Notes under the pieces: model-generated
What the model saw: only the letters and a program-made list of their open reading frames with translations
Told to the model about the DNA's origin: nothing
The model's database searches: none
Made by a program: the position numbers and the translations under genes
Assembly: GCA_005800795.1 (NCBI GenBank)
Contig: SYEN01000355.1
Span: 1 to 13,552 of the forward strand
Length of the DNA stretch: 13,552 nt
Direction: 5' to 3'
Source: Burkholderiales bacterium
GTDB lineage: Bacteria; Pseudomonadota; Gammaproteobacteria; Burkholderiales; SG8-41
In this document: positions 7,130 to 13,277 of the stretch, piece by piece
Layout of the letters: every line of letters begins with the position of its first letter
How positions within the stretch are numbered: the stretch's first letter is position 1

Positions 7130-7552
7130 TCAGGATAAATCCAACCGGCTGCTGCGCCCGCGCTTGATATCGCCGCGCTGCTTTTTACTGTCGAGGCGGC
7201 GCTCTTTGGCGGCGCGGCTGGGGCGCGTGGCCTTGCGTGGTTTGGGTTTGTGAGAGGCGGCGCGAATGAGCTCGACGAGTTTTTCCTGTGCATCGGCGCG
7301 ATTGCGGCTTTGCAGGCGAAAGCGCTGCGCAGTGATGGTGATGACACCGTCGCCGCTGGCACGAGCGCCAGCGAGTGTGATCAGGCGCGCGCGCACCTCG
7401 TCCGGCAGCGATGGCGATGCGGCAGCGTTGAATTTCAGTTGCACGGCGGTGGACACCTTGTTTACATTCTGCCCGCCGGGGCCGGACGCGCGCACGAAAA
7501 TTTCTTCGAGTTCTTTTTCGTCCAGCGCGATGGTACGGGTGATGTGAATCAT
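7130..7552 (-). CDS. arfB: ArfB (YaeJ) peptidyl-tRNA hydrolase, ribosome rescue factor
   Basis: The 140-residue protein has the release-factor catalytic signature GPGGQNVNK with GGQ at 26-28, inside the small RF-1-like domain. It ends in a strongly basic tail (about 105-136) that in ArfB/YaeJ enters the empty mRNA channel of stalled ribosomes. It hydrolyses peptidyl-tRNA on ribosomes lacking a stop codon, in the cytoplasm, as a backup to trans-translation. Length matches E. coli ArfB (140). The first ATG at 7552 gives MIHITRTIALDEKEL, the usual start of the family; no strong ribosome binding site is visible. The start is 31 bases from that of divergent dsbB. About 160 bases, including the cytochrome c' promoter, separate its stop from the next gene on this strand. 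Confidence 0.95.
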   Translation of the reverse strand: MIHITRTIALDEKELEEIFVRASGPGGQNVNKVSTAVQLKFNAAASPSLPDEVRARLITLAGARASGDGVITITAQRFRLQSRNRADAQEKLVELIRAASHKPKPRKATRPSRAAKERRLDSKKQRGDIKRGRSSRLDLS

Positions 7553-7561
7553 GATACGTGT

Positions 7562-7576
7562 AGTTTACGGTAAACT
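7562..7576. promoter_or_regulatory. Perfect palindrome between divergent arfB and dsbB starts
   Basis: AGTTTAC (7562-7568) and GTAAACT (7570-7576) form a perfect inverted repeat with a single central G. It sits in the 31-base gap between the two start codons, 10 bases from arfB and 7 from dsbB. It could be an operator or a small leader hairpin; no known regulator is recognised from it. Confidence 0.35.
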
Positions 7577-7583
7577 TCTTCAC

Positions 7584-8087
7584 ATGACACCGAAGACATT
7601 CACCACGCGGCAAGGTTTCGCGGCAGGCTTTGCGATTTGTGCCGCGCTGCTCGGCTACGCGTACTATTTGCAATACGTCGAGGGGCAAAACCCGTGCCCG
7701 CTGTGCATGGTGCAGCGTGTGGCGTTTTATGCGCTGGGGGCGGTGTTTCTGCTGGCGGCATTGCACGGGCCAGGGCGCCGAGGCGTCGTGGCTTACGGCG
7801 TCATCGCGTTTGTCGTTGCCGCGCTGGGGGCGGCGGTGGCGGCGCGGCATGTTTGGCTGCAAAATCTGCCGGCGCATCTGGTGCCGTCGTGCGGACCGGG
7901 GCTGGAATACATGCTGAAGCGGTTTCCTCTGGGCGATGTCGTGACCAGGGTGCTGATGGGGTCCGGTGAGTGCGCAGAAGCCGGATGGAAATTTTTGGGG
8001 CTGACCATCGCGGGATGGTCGTTATTCTGGCTGGTGGCGCTGGGCCTGTTTGCGTTGTATCTTGCGCTACGCCCGCAGAGCCGCTAA
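7584..8087 (+). CDS. dsbB: Disulfide bond formation protein B (DsbB)
   Basis: This 167-residue inner membrane protein reoxidises periplasmic DsbA and passes the electrons to quinone. The first catalytic pair is CPLC (Cys38, Cys41) in the NPCPLCMVQR context; the second pair is Cys103 (SCGPG) and Cys130 (GECAE). Four hydrophobic segments lie at about 11-31, 43-61, 67-87 and 138-162, as expected for DsbB. The conserved Arg of the quinone site is probably Arg45. I place the start at ATG 7584, which gives a short cytoplasmic N-terminus as in the family; an in-frame ATG at 7551 would add 11 residues and overlap the arfB start codon. No strong ribosome binding site is visible at either. Its stop codon overlaps the stop of the convergent YdcH-like gene by 4 bases. 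Confidence 0.95.
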   Translation: MTPKTFTTRQGFAAGFAICAALLGYAYYLQYVEGQNPCPLCMVQRVAFYALGAVFLLAALHGPGRRGVVAYGVIAFVVAALGAAVAARHVWLQNLPAHLVPSCGPGLEYMLKRFPLGDVVTRVLMGSGECAEAGWKFLGLTIAGWSLFWLVALGLFALYLALRPQSR

Positions 8088-8293
8088 GCGGGAATGTCAG
8101 GGGTGAGCTGGCGTCCCAGCGCGCTGATCTGGTCTTTGACGAACAGCTTGCGTTTTTTCAGACGTTGCACTTGGAGTTGATCGTGCGGCGTGCTTTCACA
8201 AATCCGTGCGATGATATCGTCCAGATCGCGGTGCTCGAGATACAACTGTTCAATGCGGCTTTTCAGTACATCAATATCGTGGGTGTCGCTCAT
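8084..8293 (-). CDS. YdcH-like DUF465 small coiled-coil protein
   Basis: The 69-residue product matches the DUF465/YdcH family in size and pattern: MSDTHDIDVLKSRIEQLYLE, an EHRDLDDIIARI helix, then a second helix rich in Lys/Arg (LKKRKLFVKDQI). These proteins are predicted helical hairpins of unknown function. The start at 8293 is chosen because the family begins there; the frame continues to 8359 with unlikely sequence. No strong ribosome binding site is seen. It is a single gene, convergent with dsbB (4-base overlap) and divergent from the molybdoenzyme operon. Confidence 0.85.
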   Translation of the reverse strand: MSDTHDIDVLKSRIEQLYLEHRDLDDIIARICESTPHDQLQVQRLKKRKLFVKDQISALGRQLTPDIPA

Positions 8294-8397
8294 GGAAAAT
8301 CGTGCGTCGTGCGAACGGTTTGCAGGGCGCACAGTATACGGCGTGGTGCGGTGAAACACGAGGCCCGCAGTTGAGTGGGGCGACGGGGAGTGTTTTG

Positions 8398-8428
8398 TAA
8401 GTATTTGTTTTTATTGATAATTTTTAAA
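8398..8428 (+). repeat. AT-rich element, copy C (before the molybdoenzyme operon)
   Basis: This copy starts TAAGTATTTGTTTTTATTG and ends TTTTTAAA, one base longer than the others. It ends 11 bases before the start codon at 8440, touching the GAGG ribosome binding site. GATAAT at 8416-8421 is a possible -10 box, which would place the transcript start at the end of the element. Confidence 0.7.
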
Positions 8429-8439
8429 GAGGCTGGGGC

Positions 8440-8898
8440 ATGGAAATTACAGTCAATGGCCGCACGCTCAACGTGATGGCGGAGGCGGAAACACCGCTGC
8501 TGTATGTGTTGCGCAACGATGCGGGTTGCAAGGGCGTGCGCTACGGTTGTGGGCTGGGGCAATGCGGCGCGTGCACGGTGATTATTGATGGTAAACCGGT
8601 GCAGTCGTGCGACGTGCCGGTGTCGGCGGTGGCGGGCAAGGCTATCACCACGGTGGAGGGCATTGGTTCGGAAGCGAAACCGCATCCGCTGCAAGCGGCG
8701 TTTGTCGAAGAGCAGGCGGCTCAGTGTGGTTACTGCGTGACCGGCATCATCATGTCGGCCAAGGTGTTGCTGGATGCGAATCCGTCGCCAAGCGACACCG
8801 AAATCAAGCAGGCGCTGTCGAAAAACCTGTGCCGTTGCGGCACCCATCTGCGCATCGTTCGCGCGATCAAGCGCGCTGCAGCGGAAATGAGGAGCTGA
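8440..8898 (+). CDS. 2Fe-2S subunit of a xanthine dehydrogenase-family molybdoenzyme
   Basis: The 152-residue protein carries both iron-sulfur cluster sites of this family: a plant-ferredoxin-type set Cys37, Cys42, Cys45, Cys57 (CGLGQCGAC) and a second set Cys96, Cys99, Cys131, Cys133 (QCGYC and CRCG). It is the small electron-transfer subunit, like IorA of isoquinoline 1-oxidoreductase, NicA of nicotinate dehydrogenase, or the small subunits of aldehyde oxidoreductases. It carries electrons from the molybdenum cofactor to an outside acceptor. GAGG lies 8 bases before the ATG at 8440. It is the first gene of a two-gene operon; the large subunit starts 2 bases after its stop. There is no signal peptide. 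The substrate cannot be inferred. Confidence 0.95.
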   Translation: MEITVNGRTLNVMAEAETPLLYVLRNDAGCKGVRYGCGLGQCGACTVIIDGKPVQSCDVPVSAVAGKAITTVEGIGSEAKPHPLQAAFVEEQAAQCGYCVTGIIMSAKVLLDANPSPSDTEIKQALSKNLCRCGTHLRIVRAIKRAAAEMRS

Positions 8899-8900
8899 CC

Positions 8901-11030
8901 ATGGCCGAGACCCCAGCAAAACGCAAACTCCCGGGCAGCCTGGAAATCAACCGCCAGCTCTCGCAATGGCTCACCATCAACAAGGACGGATCGGTCGACA
9001 TGCGGCCGGGAAAAATCGAAATTGGTCAGGGCATTCTTACCGCCGTGCGGCAGATTGTCGCCGAGGAACTCGATGTCAACATCGAGCGCGTGAAGGTGAC
9101 CGCCGCCTCGACGCCGACCAGCCCCAACGAAGGTACCACGTCCGGCAGCCGTTCGATTGAAGAATCCGGCATAGCGTTTCGCTTTGCCGCCGCCGAAGCA
9201 CGCGAGCTGTTGCTGGCGCGCGCGGGGGTGAAGCTCGGTGTGTCGATCGAGCAACTGACCGTCAGCGACGGCGTGGTCAAAGCGCCATCGGGCGCGACAG
9301 TGAGCTATTGGGATGTCACCAGCGACGACCTGCTGCAACGCGAAGCCACCGGCGAGGCCAAGCCCAAGTCGCATACACAGCACAAGGTGGTTGGCACGGG
9401 GGCCAAGCGCATTGATATCCCGGCCAAGGTACTGGGCAAACCGGTGTATGTGCAGGACATGGAAACTGCCGGTCTGGTGCACGCGCGCGTGGTGCGCCCG
9501 CCCAGCCAGTTCGCCGAATTGTTGAGTGTTGATCTGGATGACGTGAAAAAAATGCCTGGCGTGGTGGCGGTGGTACGCGATGGGCGTTTTCTCGCGGTGG
9601 TTGCCGAGCGCGAGGAGCAGGCGATTCGGGCGCAGGCTCGCCTGAAGCGCAACGCAAAGTGGAAGGAAGTGGCGCAATTGCCGGAATTCAATCCGCGCTA
9701 TTTGCTGAGCCGCACGCCAAAAACCGAAGTCATAAGCGAAAAGAAGGGCGATGCGCCGGTAAAGGCAAATGAGGGCAAGGAATTCAGCGCCGAATACACG
9801 CGCCAGTTTCTCGCGCATGCTTCGCTTGCACCGTCGTGCGCGGTGGCGCGCTGCGACAACGGAAAATATACCGTTTGGACGCACAGCCAGAGTATTTACC
9901 CGCTGCGCGTGGAACTCGCGCCGGCGCTGGGCGTGCCCGAAGAAGACGTGGTGCTGCATCACATGGAGGGCGCGGGCTGTTATGGACAGAACGCTGCCGA
10001 CTTTGTCGCCACCGACGCCGCAGTGATCGCCCGTGCCGTGCCAGGGCGCACGATCCGCCTGCAATGGATGCGCGACGAGGAGTTTCAGTGGGAGCCGTTC
10101 AGCTCTGCCATGGTAGTGAAAACGCGCGCCACGCTGTCACCCGATGGCCATGTGTCCGACTGGAACATGGATATCTGGAGTCATGGCCATGGCTCGCGGC
10201 CAGGCCGCACGGACGGCAAGAGTAATCTGCTGGCTGCGTGGTATGTCGAGAAGTCCCTGCCGCGCGCGCCCACCGGCAATCCGCCGCTGCCGGGTGGCGG
10301 CAGCCATCGCAACGGCCTGCCGATTTATGATTTCGCCAATCAGCGCGTGAGCAATCATCTGATAGCCGATCAACTGTTGTGCGTATCGTCATTGCGCGGG
10401 CTCGGCAGCCAGACCAATGTGTTCGCCATCGAGTGTTCGCTGGATGAAATGGCTTTGGCCGCAAATGCGGATCCGATTGCCTTTCGTATCCGCCATTTGA
10501 AAGACCCGCGCGCGGTGGCGGTACTGGAGAAAGTGGCGCAAATGGCCAAGTGGCGGCCGAAAGAAAAGGGCGCCAACAACAAGGCCCGTGGCGTGGGCTT
10601 CGCGCGCTACAAAAACGCCGCGGGTTACATGGCGGTGATCGCCGAGGTGGAGCTGGGCGAGCAGTTGCGCGTGACCAAAATCTGGAGCGCGGTGGATGTC
10701 GGCCAGATCATCAACACCGACGGCCTTACCAATCAGATCGAAGGCGGAATCGTGCAGGCGGTGAGCTTTGTGCTGAAAGAGGAAGTGAAATACGACCGCG
10801 TGCGCATCACGCAGGAGAGTTGGGACGATTATCCCATCCTGTCGTTCACCGAAGTGCCGGATGTTGAAGTGGCGCTCATCAACCGGCCGGAATTGCCACC
10901 GGTGGGCGCAGGCGAAGGTACGCAGGGACCGGTGGCTGCCGCCATTGGCAACGCGCTCTTCAACGCGGCGGGGGTGCGGGTGCGTGACATGCCCATCACG
11001 CGCGAGCGTATCGTGGCTGCGATGGCTTAG
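8901..11030 (+). CDS. Molybdopterin-binding subunit, isoquinoline 1-oxidoreductase/nicotinate dehydrogenase type
   Basis: The 709-residue product is the large catalytic subunit of a xanthine-dehydrogenase-superfamily hydroxylase. It has the order seen in IorB/NicB-type subunits: the molybdopterin motif IEIGQGILTAV near 35-45, a small aldehyde-oxidase-like domain in the first half, SLRGLGSQTNVFAIE in the middle, and a C-terminal GAGEGTQGPVAAAIGNA containing the likely active-site Glu near 672. The enzyme would hydroxylate an N-heterocycle or oxidise an aldehyde with water. No FAD subunit gene is present, so a cytochrome or quinone acceptor is likely. Unlike many relatives there is no twin-arginine signal: it starts MAETPAKRKLPGS, suggesting a cytoplasmic site. 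It also lacks the cytochrome domains fused to NicB. The ATG at 8901 has GAGGAG 6 bases upstream; a longer frame from 8607 only overlaps the small subunit gene. Confidence 0.92.
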   Translation: MAETPAKRKLPGSLEINRQLSQWLTINKDGSVDMRPGKIEIGQGILTAVRQIVAEELDVNIERVKVTAASTPTSPNEGTTSGSRSIEESGIAFRFAAAEARELLLARAGVKLGVSIEQLTVSDGVVKAPSGATVSYWDVTSDDLLQREATGEAKPKSHTQHKVVGTGAKRIDIPAKVLGKPVYVQDMETAGLVHARVVRPPSQFAELLSVDLDDVKKMPGVVAVVRDGRFLAVVAEREEQAIRAQARLKRNAKWKEVAQLPEFNPRYLLSRTPKTEVISEKKGDAPVKANEGKEFSAEYTRQFLAHASLAPSCAVARCDNGKYTVWTHSQSIYPLRVELAPALGVPEEDVVLHHMEGAGCYGQNAADFVATDAAVIARAVPGRTIRLQWMRDEEFQWEPFSSAMVVKTRATLSPDGHVSDWNMDIWSHGHGSRPGRTDGKSNLLAAWYVEKSLPRAPTGNPPLPGGGSHRNGLPIYDFANQRVSNHLIADQLLCVSSLRGLGSQTNVFAIECSLDEMALAANADPIAFRIRHLKDPRAVAVLEKVAQMAKWRPKEKGANNKARGVGFARYKNAAGYMAVIAEVELGEQLRVTKIWSAVDVGQIINTDGLTNQIEGGIVQAVSFVLKEEVKYDRVRITQESWDDYPILSFTEVPDVEVALINRPELPPVGAGEGTQGPVAAAIGNALFNAAGVRVRDMPITRERIVAAMA

Positions 11031-11072
11031 TAAATCAGCGTTCTTACGAAGCGTCGCAATCTCGCAGCGCAG

Positions 11073-11273
11073 CTAAATTTGTGTCGCCAGACCGTAGGCG
11101 CGATTGATAAAGTCCTTGGCGTTGAAGCCCTCGAACTGGTCGGGCAGGTCCGGGCTGGCGCATTGCGCGCTGAATTTGCGCTGGCGCACGGTGTTGCTGC
11201 ATACATCGCGATAGTCGAGATCGTTGGATAAATGCTGTTGTCTGGCGCGATAATCGTTCATCTGGATGATCAT
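11073..11273 (-). CDS. Small hypothetical protein
   Basis: A 66-residue ORF, mostly hydrophilic, with two cysteines, a QFEGFNAKDFINRAYGL stretch near the end, and no membrane segment. I do not recognise a family. Start choice is uncertain: ATG 11273, ATG 11261 (MNDYRARQQ) or TTG 11285; none has a strong ribosome binding site. It is convergent with the molybdoenzyme operon and lies alone between it and the MFS gene. It could be a genuine small gene or a chance ORF; a second frame at 11044-11307 overlaps it. Confidence 0.4.
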   Translation of the reverse strand: MIIQMNDYRARQQHLSNDLDYRDVCSNTVRQRKFSAQCASPDLPDQFEGFNAKDFINRAYGLATQI

Positions 11274-11364
11274 GATGGCTTTCAAATGGGTGGTTGTCGC
11301 GCACCACTAATGCAGTACCTGTGCCAAAATGAAAATGCGCTGTGCGTTTTTACCGGAAATAGTT

Positions 11365-11394
11365 TAAGTATTTGTTTTTAAACACTTTTTTAAA
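11365..11394 (+). repeat. AT-rich 30-base element, copy D (before MFS gene)
   Basis: This copy starts TAAGTATTTGTTTTTAAA and ends TTTTTTAAA. Two bases later an ATG (11396) opens a 9-codon reading frame, MSHLAKYHL, ending at TGA 11423-11425. The palindrome AGCCATTTGGCT (11399-11410) follows at once. The MFS start lies 60-100 bases further on, a longer gap than for copies A, C and E. Confidence 0.65.
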
Positions 11395-11489
11395 TATGAG
11401 CCATTTGGCTAAATATCATCTTTGAATGTCTCGCAGTATCTATCCGTGGCACGCCAGTGAAAAAATCAGCGGTGCCGGTAATATTACAC

Positions 11490-12728
11490 ATGAACGCCAC
11501 AAACGTTTCGCCGACCGCACAAGTGCCTCCGGGTGTCGCACTTTACATGGCGCTGGTGCAGTTCTTTTTTGTCACTACCTGGACAATTTACGTCATATTC
11601 CTGCCCACCCTGCTGAAAGGGGCTGGAATTTCAGCGAGCTGGGCGCCATATAAACTGATCGTCGATCAACTGGTATTCATGGCGATGGATATCTACGTCG
11701 GCGTGGCTGCCGACCGGGCGCAAAAAACGCTGGGCAGGCTCGGCCCTTGGGTGATGGCAATGACGGCAGTGTCGTGTGTGGCCTTTCTGTTGCTGCCCTT
11801 TGCCGCTTGTGAGTACAGCCTCGGCACGGCAACTCCTGCGATAGTGCTGGGCCTGACGTTGGTGTGGACGGCGACATCGTCTGCGTTACGTGCGCCGCCT
11901 TGGGTGCTGCTGTCGAAATATGCATCGCAGCCCAGCGTGCCGCGCATGAATACGCTGATGCTGCTGGGGCTGGTGCTGGGAAGTGCGGTGGCACCGTATC
12001 TGGGCGTTACGCTAAAGAATATTGATCCGCGGTGGCCGTTCGTGCTTTCGAGCGTGAGCCTGTTGCTGGCCACGGCGGGCCTCATTTTTGTGGAACGGCA
12101 TTTGAAGCTCAGTCCGCTTGCTCCGCCGACAACCACGCCCGAACCCGCTGATGTGGCCGGGCGCTCGTGGCTGTTTCTGGTGGGTGCATTGCTACTGGCA
12201 CTGGGCTTTCAGATCCACGTATCGATCAACGCCAGCGTGCAGTATTTGCGTTTTGCCAAACCCGATGATCTGGAGTGGCTGATGCCGGTGTTCTGGGTAG
12301 GGTTCGGCGTGGCGATGCTTCCCGGCAGCGCTTTGAGCAAACGCTACGGTGATTACCCGGTGATGGCGGTGGCGGCGCTATTGGGCGCAGCAGGCGCCTG
12401 TGCAACTGCAGCTGCAACGTCGCTGGATACGTTGATCGCCGCACAAGCCGTCACCGGCGGTGCGTGGGGATGCATGTTGATGTGCGGCTTTAATGCAGCG
12501 GTGGCTGCGGGGCGCAGCGGCCGCGAAGGATTGTCGCTGGGCATGCTGTTCGCCGTACTGGCCGCAGCAACCGTGAGTCGTATCATTGCCGTGCTGGCCG
12601 GGTTGCCAAAGCAGCCGCAGTACGCCAGCGCGCTGGAATGGGCGCCGGCGTTATGTTGGGTGGCAGGCGCGTTGCTGCTAGGCACGATTATTGTGCGTAA
12701 GCGCGTACGATTGACCGGGACTGACTGA
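11490..12728 (+). CDS. Major facilitator superfamily transporter
   Basis: The 412-residue protein is almost entirely hydrophobic, with about 12 membrane segments in two halves and a hydrophilic central loop (about 210-225, rich in Pro/Thr/Glu). The loop after the second segment, GVAADRAQKTLGRLGPW, corresponds to the MFS motif A. It should exchange or co-transport a small solute across the inner membrane; the substrate cannot be told, and the genes around it give no clear clue. The ATG at 11490 (MNATNVSPTAQVPPG) is preferred, but GTG 11457 would add 11 residues; neither has a clear ribosome binding site. The reading frame is open only from 11400. It probably stands alone, facing the XRE gene with a 20-base gap. 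Confidence 0.88.
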   Translation: MNATNVSPTAQVPPGVALYMALVQFFFVTTWTIYVIFLPTLLKGAGISASWAPYKLIVDQLVFMAMDIYVGVAADRAQKTLGRLGPWVMAMTAVSCVAFLLLPFAACEYSLGTATPAIVLGLTLVWTATSSALRAPPWVLLSKYASQPSVPRMNTLMLLGLVLGSAVAPYLGVTLKNIDPRWPFVLSSVSLLLATAGLIFVERHLKLSPLAPPTTTPEPADVAGRSWLFLVGALLLALGFQIHVSINASVQYLRFAKPDDLEWLMPVFWVGFGVAMLPGSALSKRYGDYPVMAVAALLGAAGACATAAATSLDTLIAAQAVTGGAWGCMLMCGFNAAVAAGRSGREGLSLGMLFAVLAAATVSRIIAVLAGLPKQPQYASALEWAPALCWVAGALLLGTIIVRKRVRLTGTD

Positions 12729-12748
12729 AATGCGGTAACCAGCTGCGA

Positions 12749-13033
12749 TTATTTCTTACCCGCCTGCGCGCGCAATTCTTCGTAGAGGGCGGGTTTGGTA
12801 TCGCGCAGTAGCACAGCTATCCGCAAATCGACGCCATTGGCGGCGGCCAGCGGCACATGCTCCAGATAGACCAAACGCAGCAGTTCACGCACAGGCCTGG
12901 ACATGGAACGGCCGCTTTCATAACGCGAGCCGCCACTTTGCGTGACGCCGATTTTTGACCAGAAATCCAGCTGGTTAAGCCCGAGCTTTTTACGGATATC
13001 ACGCGGATTTTTGATACGGGAAAACGGTTTCAA
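12749..13033 (-). CDS. XRE-type helix-turn-helix protein
   Basis: The product is about 94 residues. Residues 10-45 form a lambda-repressor-like helix-turn-helix (NPRDIRKKLGLNQLDFWSKI, then TQSGGSRYESGR), with a short helical tail. It fits a small family of single-domain DNA-binding proteins common in betaproteobacteria whose targets are not known to me. I place the start at TTG 13033 because the conserved KPFSRIKNP begins there and GAGGA lies 10 bases upstream. ATG 13120 would add 29 residues, and TTG 13144 would add 37, that look non-coding; GTG within this stretch is also possible. No partner toxin gene is adjacent, so this is not an obvious antitoxin. A half copy of the AT-rich element lies upstream. 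Confidence 0.75.
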   Translation of the reverse strand: MKPFSRIKNPRDIRKKLGLNQLDFWSKIGVTQSGGSRYESGRSMSRPVRELLRLVYLEHVPLAAANGVDLRIAVLLRDTKPALYEELRAQAGKK

Positions 13034-13204
13034 ATTTTGATGTTCCTCAAGATTTATTGAGACCACGCATTTAACCGGTGGCTGGTTGCACGCTTCAACG
13101 CCTGAATGACTCAAAGCCATGGTGAGCGACGGCTGAACCGTCAAAAAACAGCGCTTTTACTCAAGCATTGTTGCAGACTGCTTACTGAAGACTATATCGA
13201 TTTT

Positions 13205-13221
13205 TCCAATAAAATCAAATA
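13205..13221 (-). repeat. Half copy of the AT-rich element (copy F)
   Basis: On the - strand this reads TATTTGATTTTATTGGA, matching 16 of 17 bases of the central part built from copies A, B and C. The TAAG start and TTTAAA end are missing. It points towards the XRE gene about 170 bases away and overlaps the TATAAT box that may serve lysC on the opposite strand. Chance similarity in AT-rich DNA is possible. Confidence 0.35.
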
Positions 13222-13225
13222 TAAT
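13220..13225 (+). promoter_or_regulatory. Candidate -10 box of lysC
   Basis: A perfect TATAAT lies 52 bases before the lysC start in an AT-rich stretch. At 17 bases spacing the upstream hexamer TCGATT matches TTGACA poorly, so the promoter would be weak or activator-dependent. An alternative pair is TTGCAG (13171) with TATATC (13193). Confidence 0.4.
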
Positions 13226-13277
13226 CGTCGTCCTTTTTAACCCTGATCGCGCACCCCGCTACGCACCATAAAGCAGC

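Noticed and set aside
8398..8428. The element resembles a FliA (sigma-28) promoter: TAAGTATT followed by GATAA.
   Set aside because: The spacing is about four bases shorter than the consensus, the GCC before GATAA is missing, other copies lack GATAA, and the downstream genes are not flagellar.
8607..8900. A 98-codon upstream extension of the large molybdoenzyme subunit.
   Set aside because: It overlaps the 2Fe-2S gene in another frame, and its sequence (arginine, glycine and histidine rich) is unlike any start of the family; ATG 8901 has a strong ribosome binding site.
8730..10064. A 444-codon - strand ORF inside the molybdoenzyme gene.
   Set aside because: It is rich in His, Arg and Gln, as expected of the complement of GC-rich coding DNA, and matches no family; the + strand gene is certain.
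12729..12775. Possible terminator between the MFS and XRE genes (GCGGTAA with TTACCCGC).
   Set aside because: The arms are imperfect, the loop is long, and one arm lies within the XRE coding end; no T-run follows.
12749..13033. The XRE protein as antitoxin of a toxin-antitoxin pair.
   Set aside because: No small toxin-like ORF is adjacent on the same strand; the neighbours are an MFS transporter and lysC.
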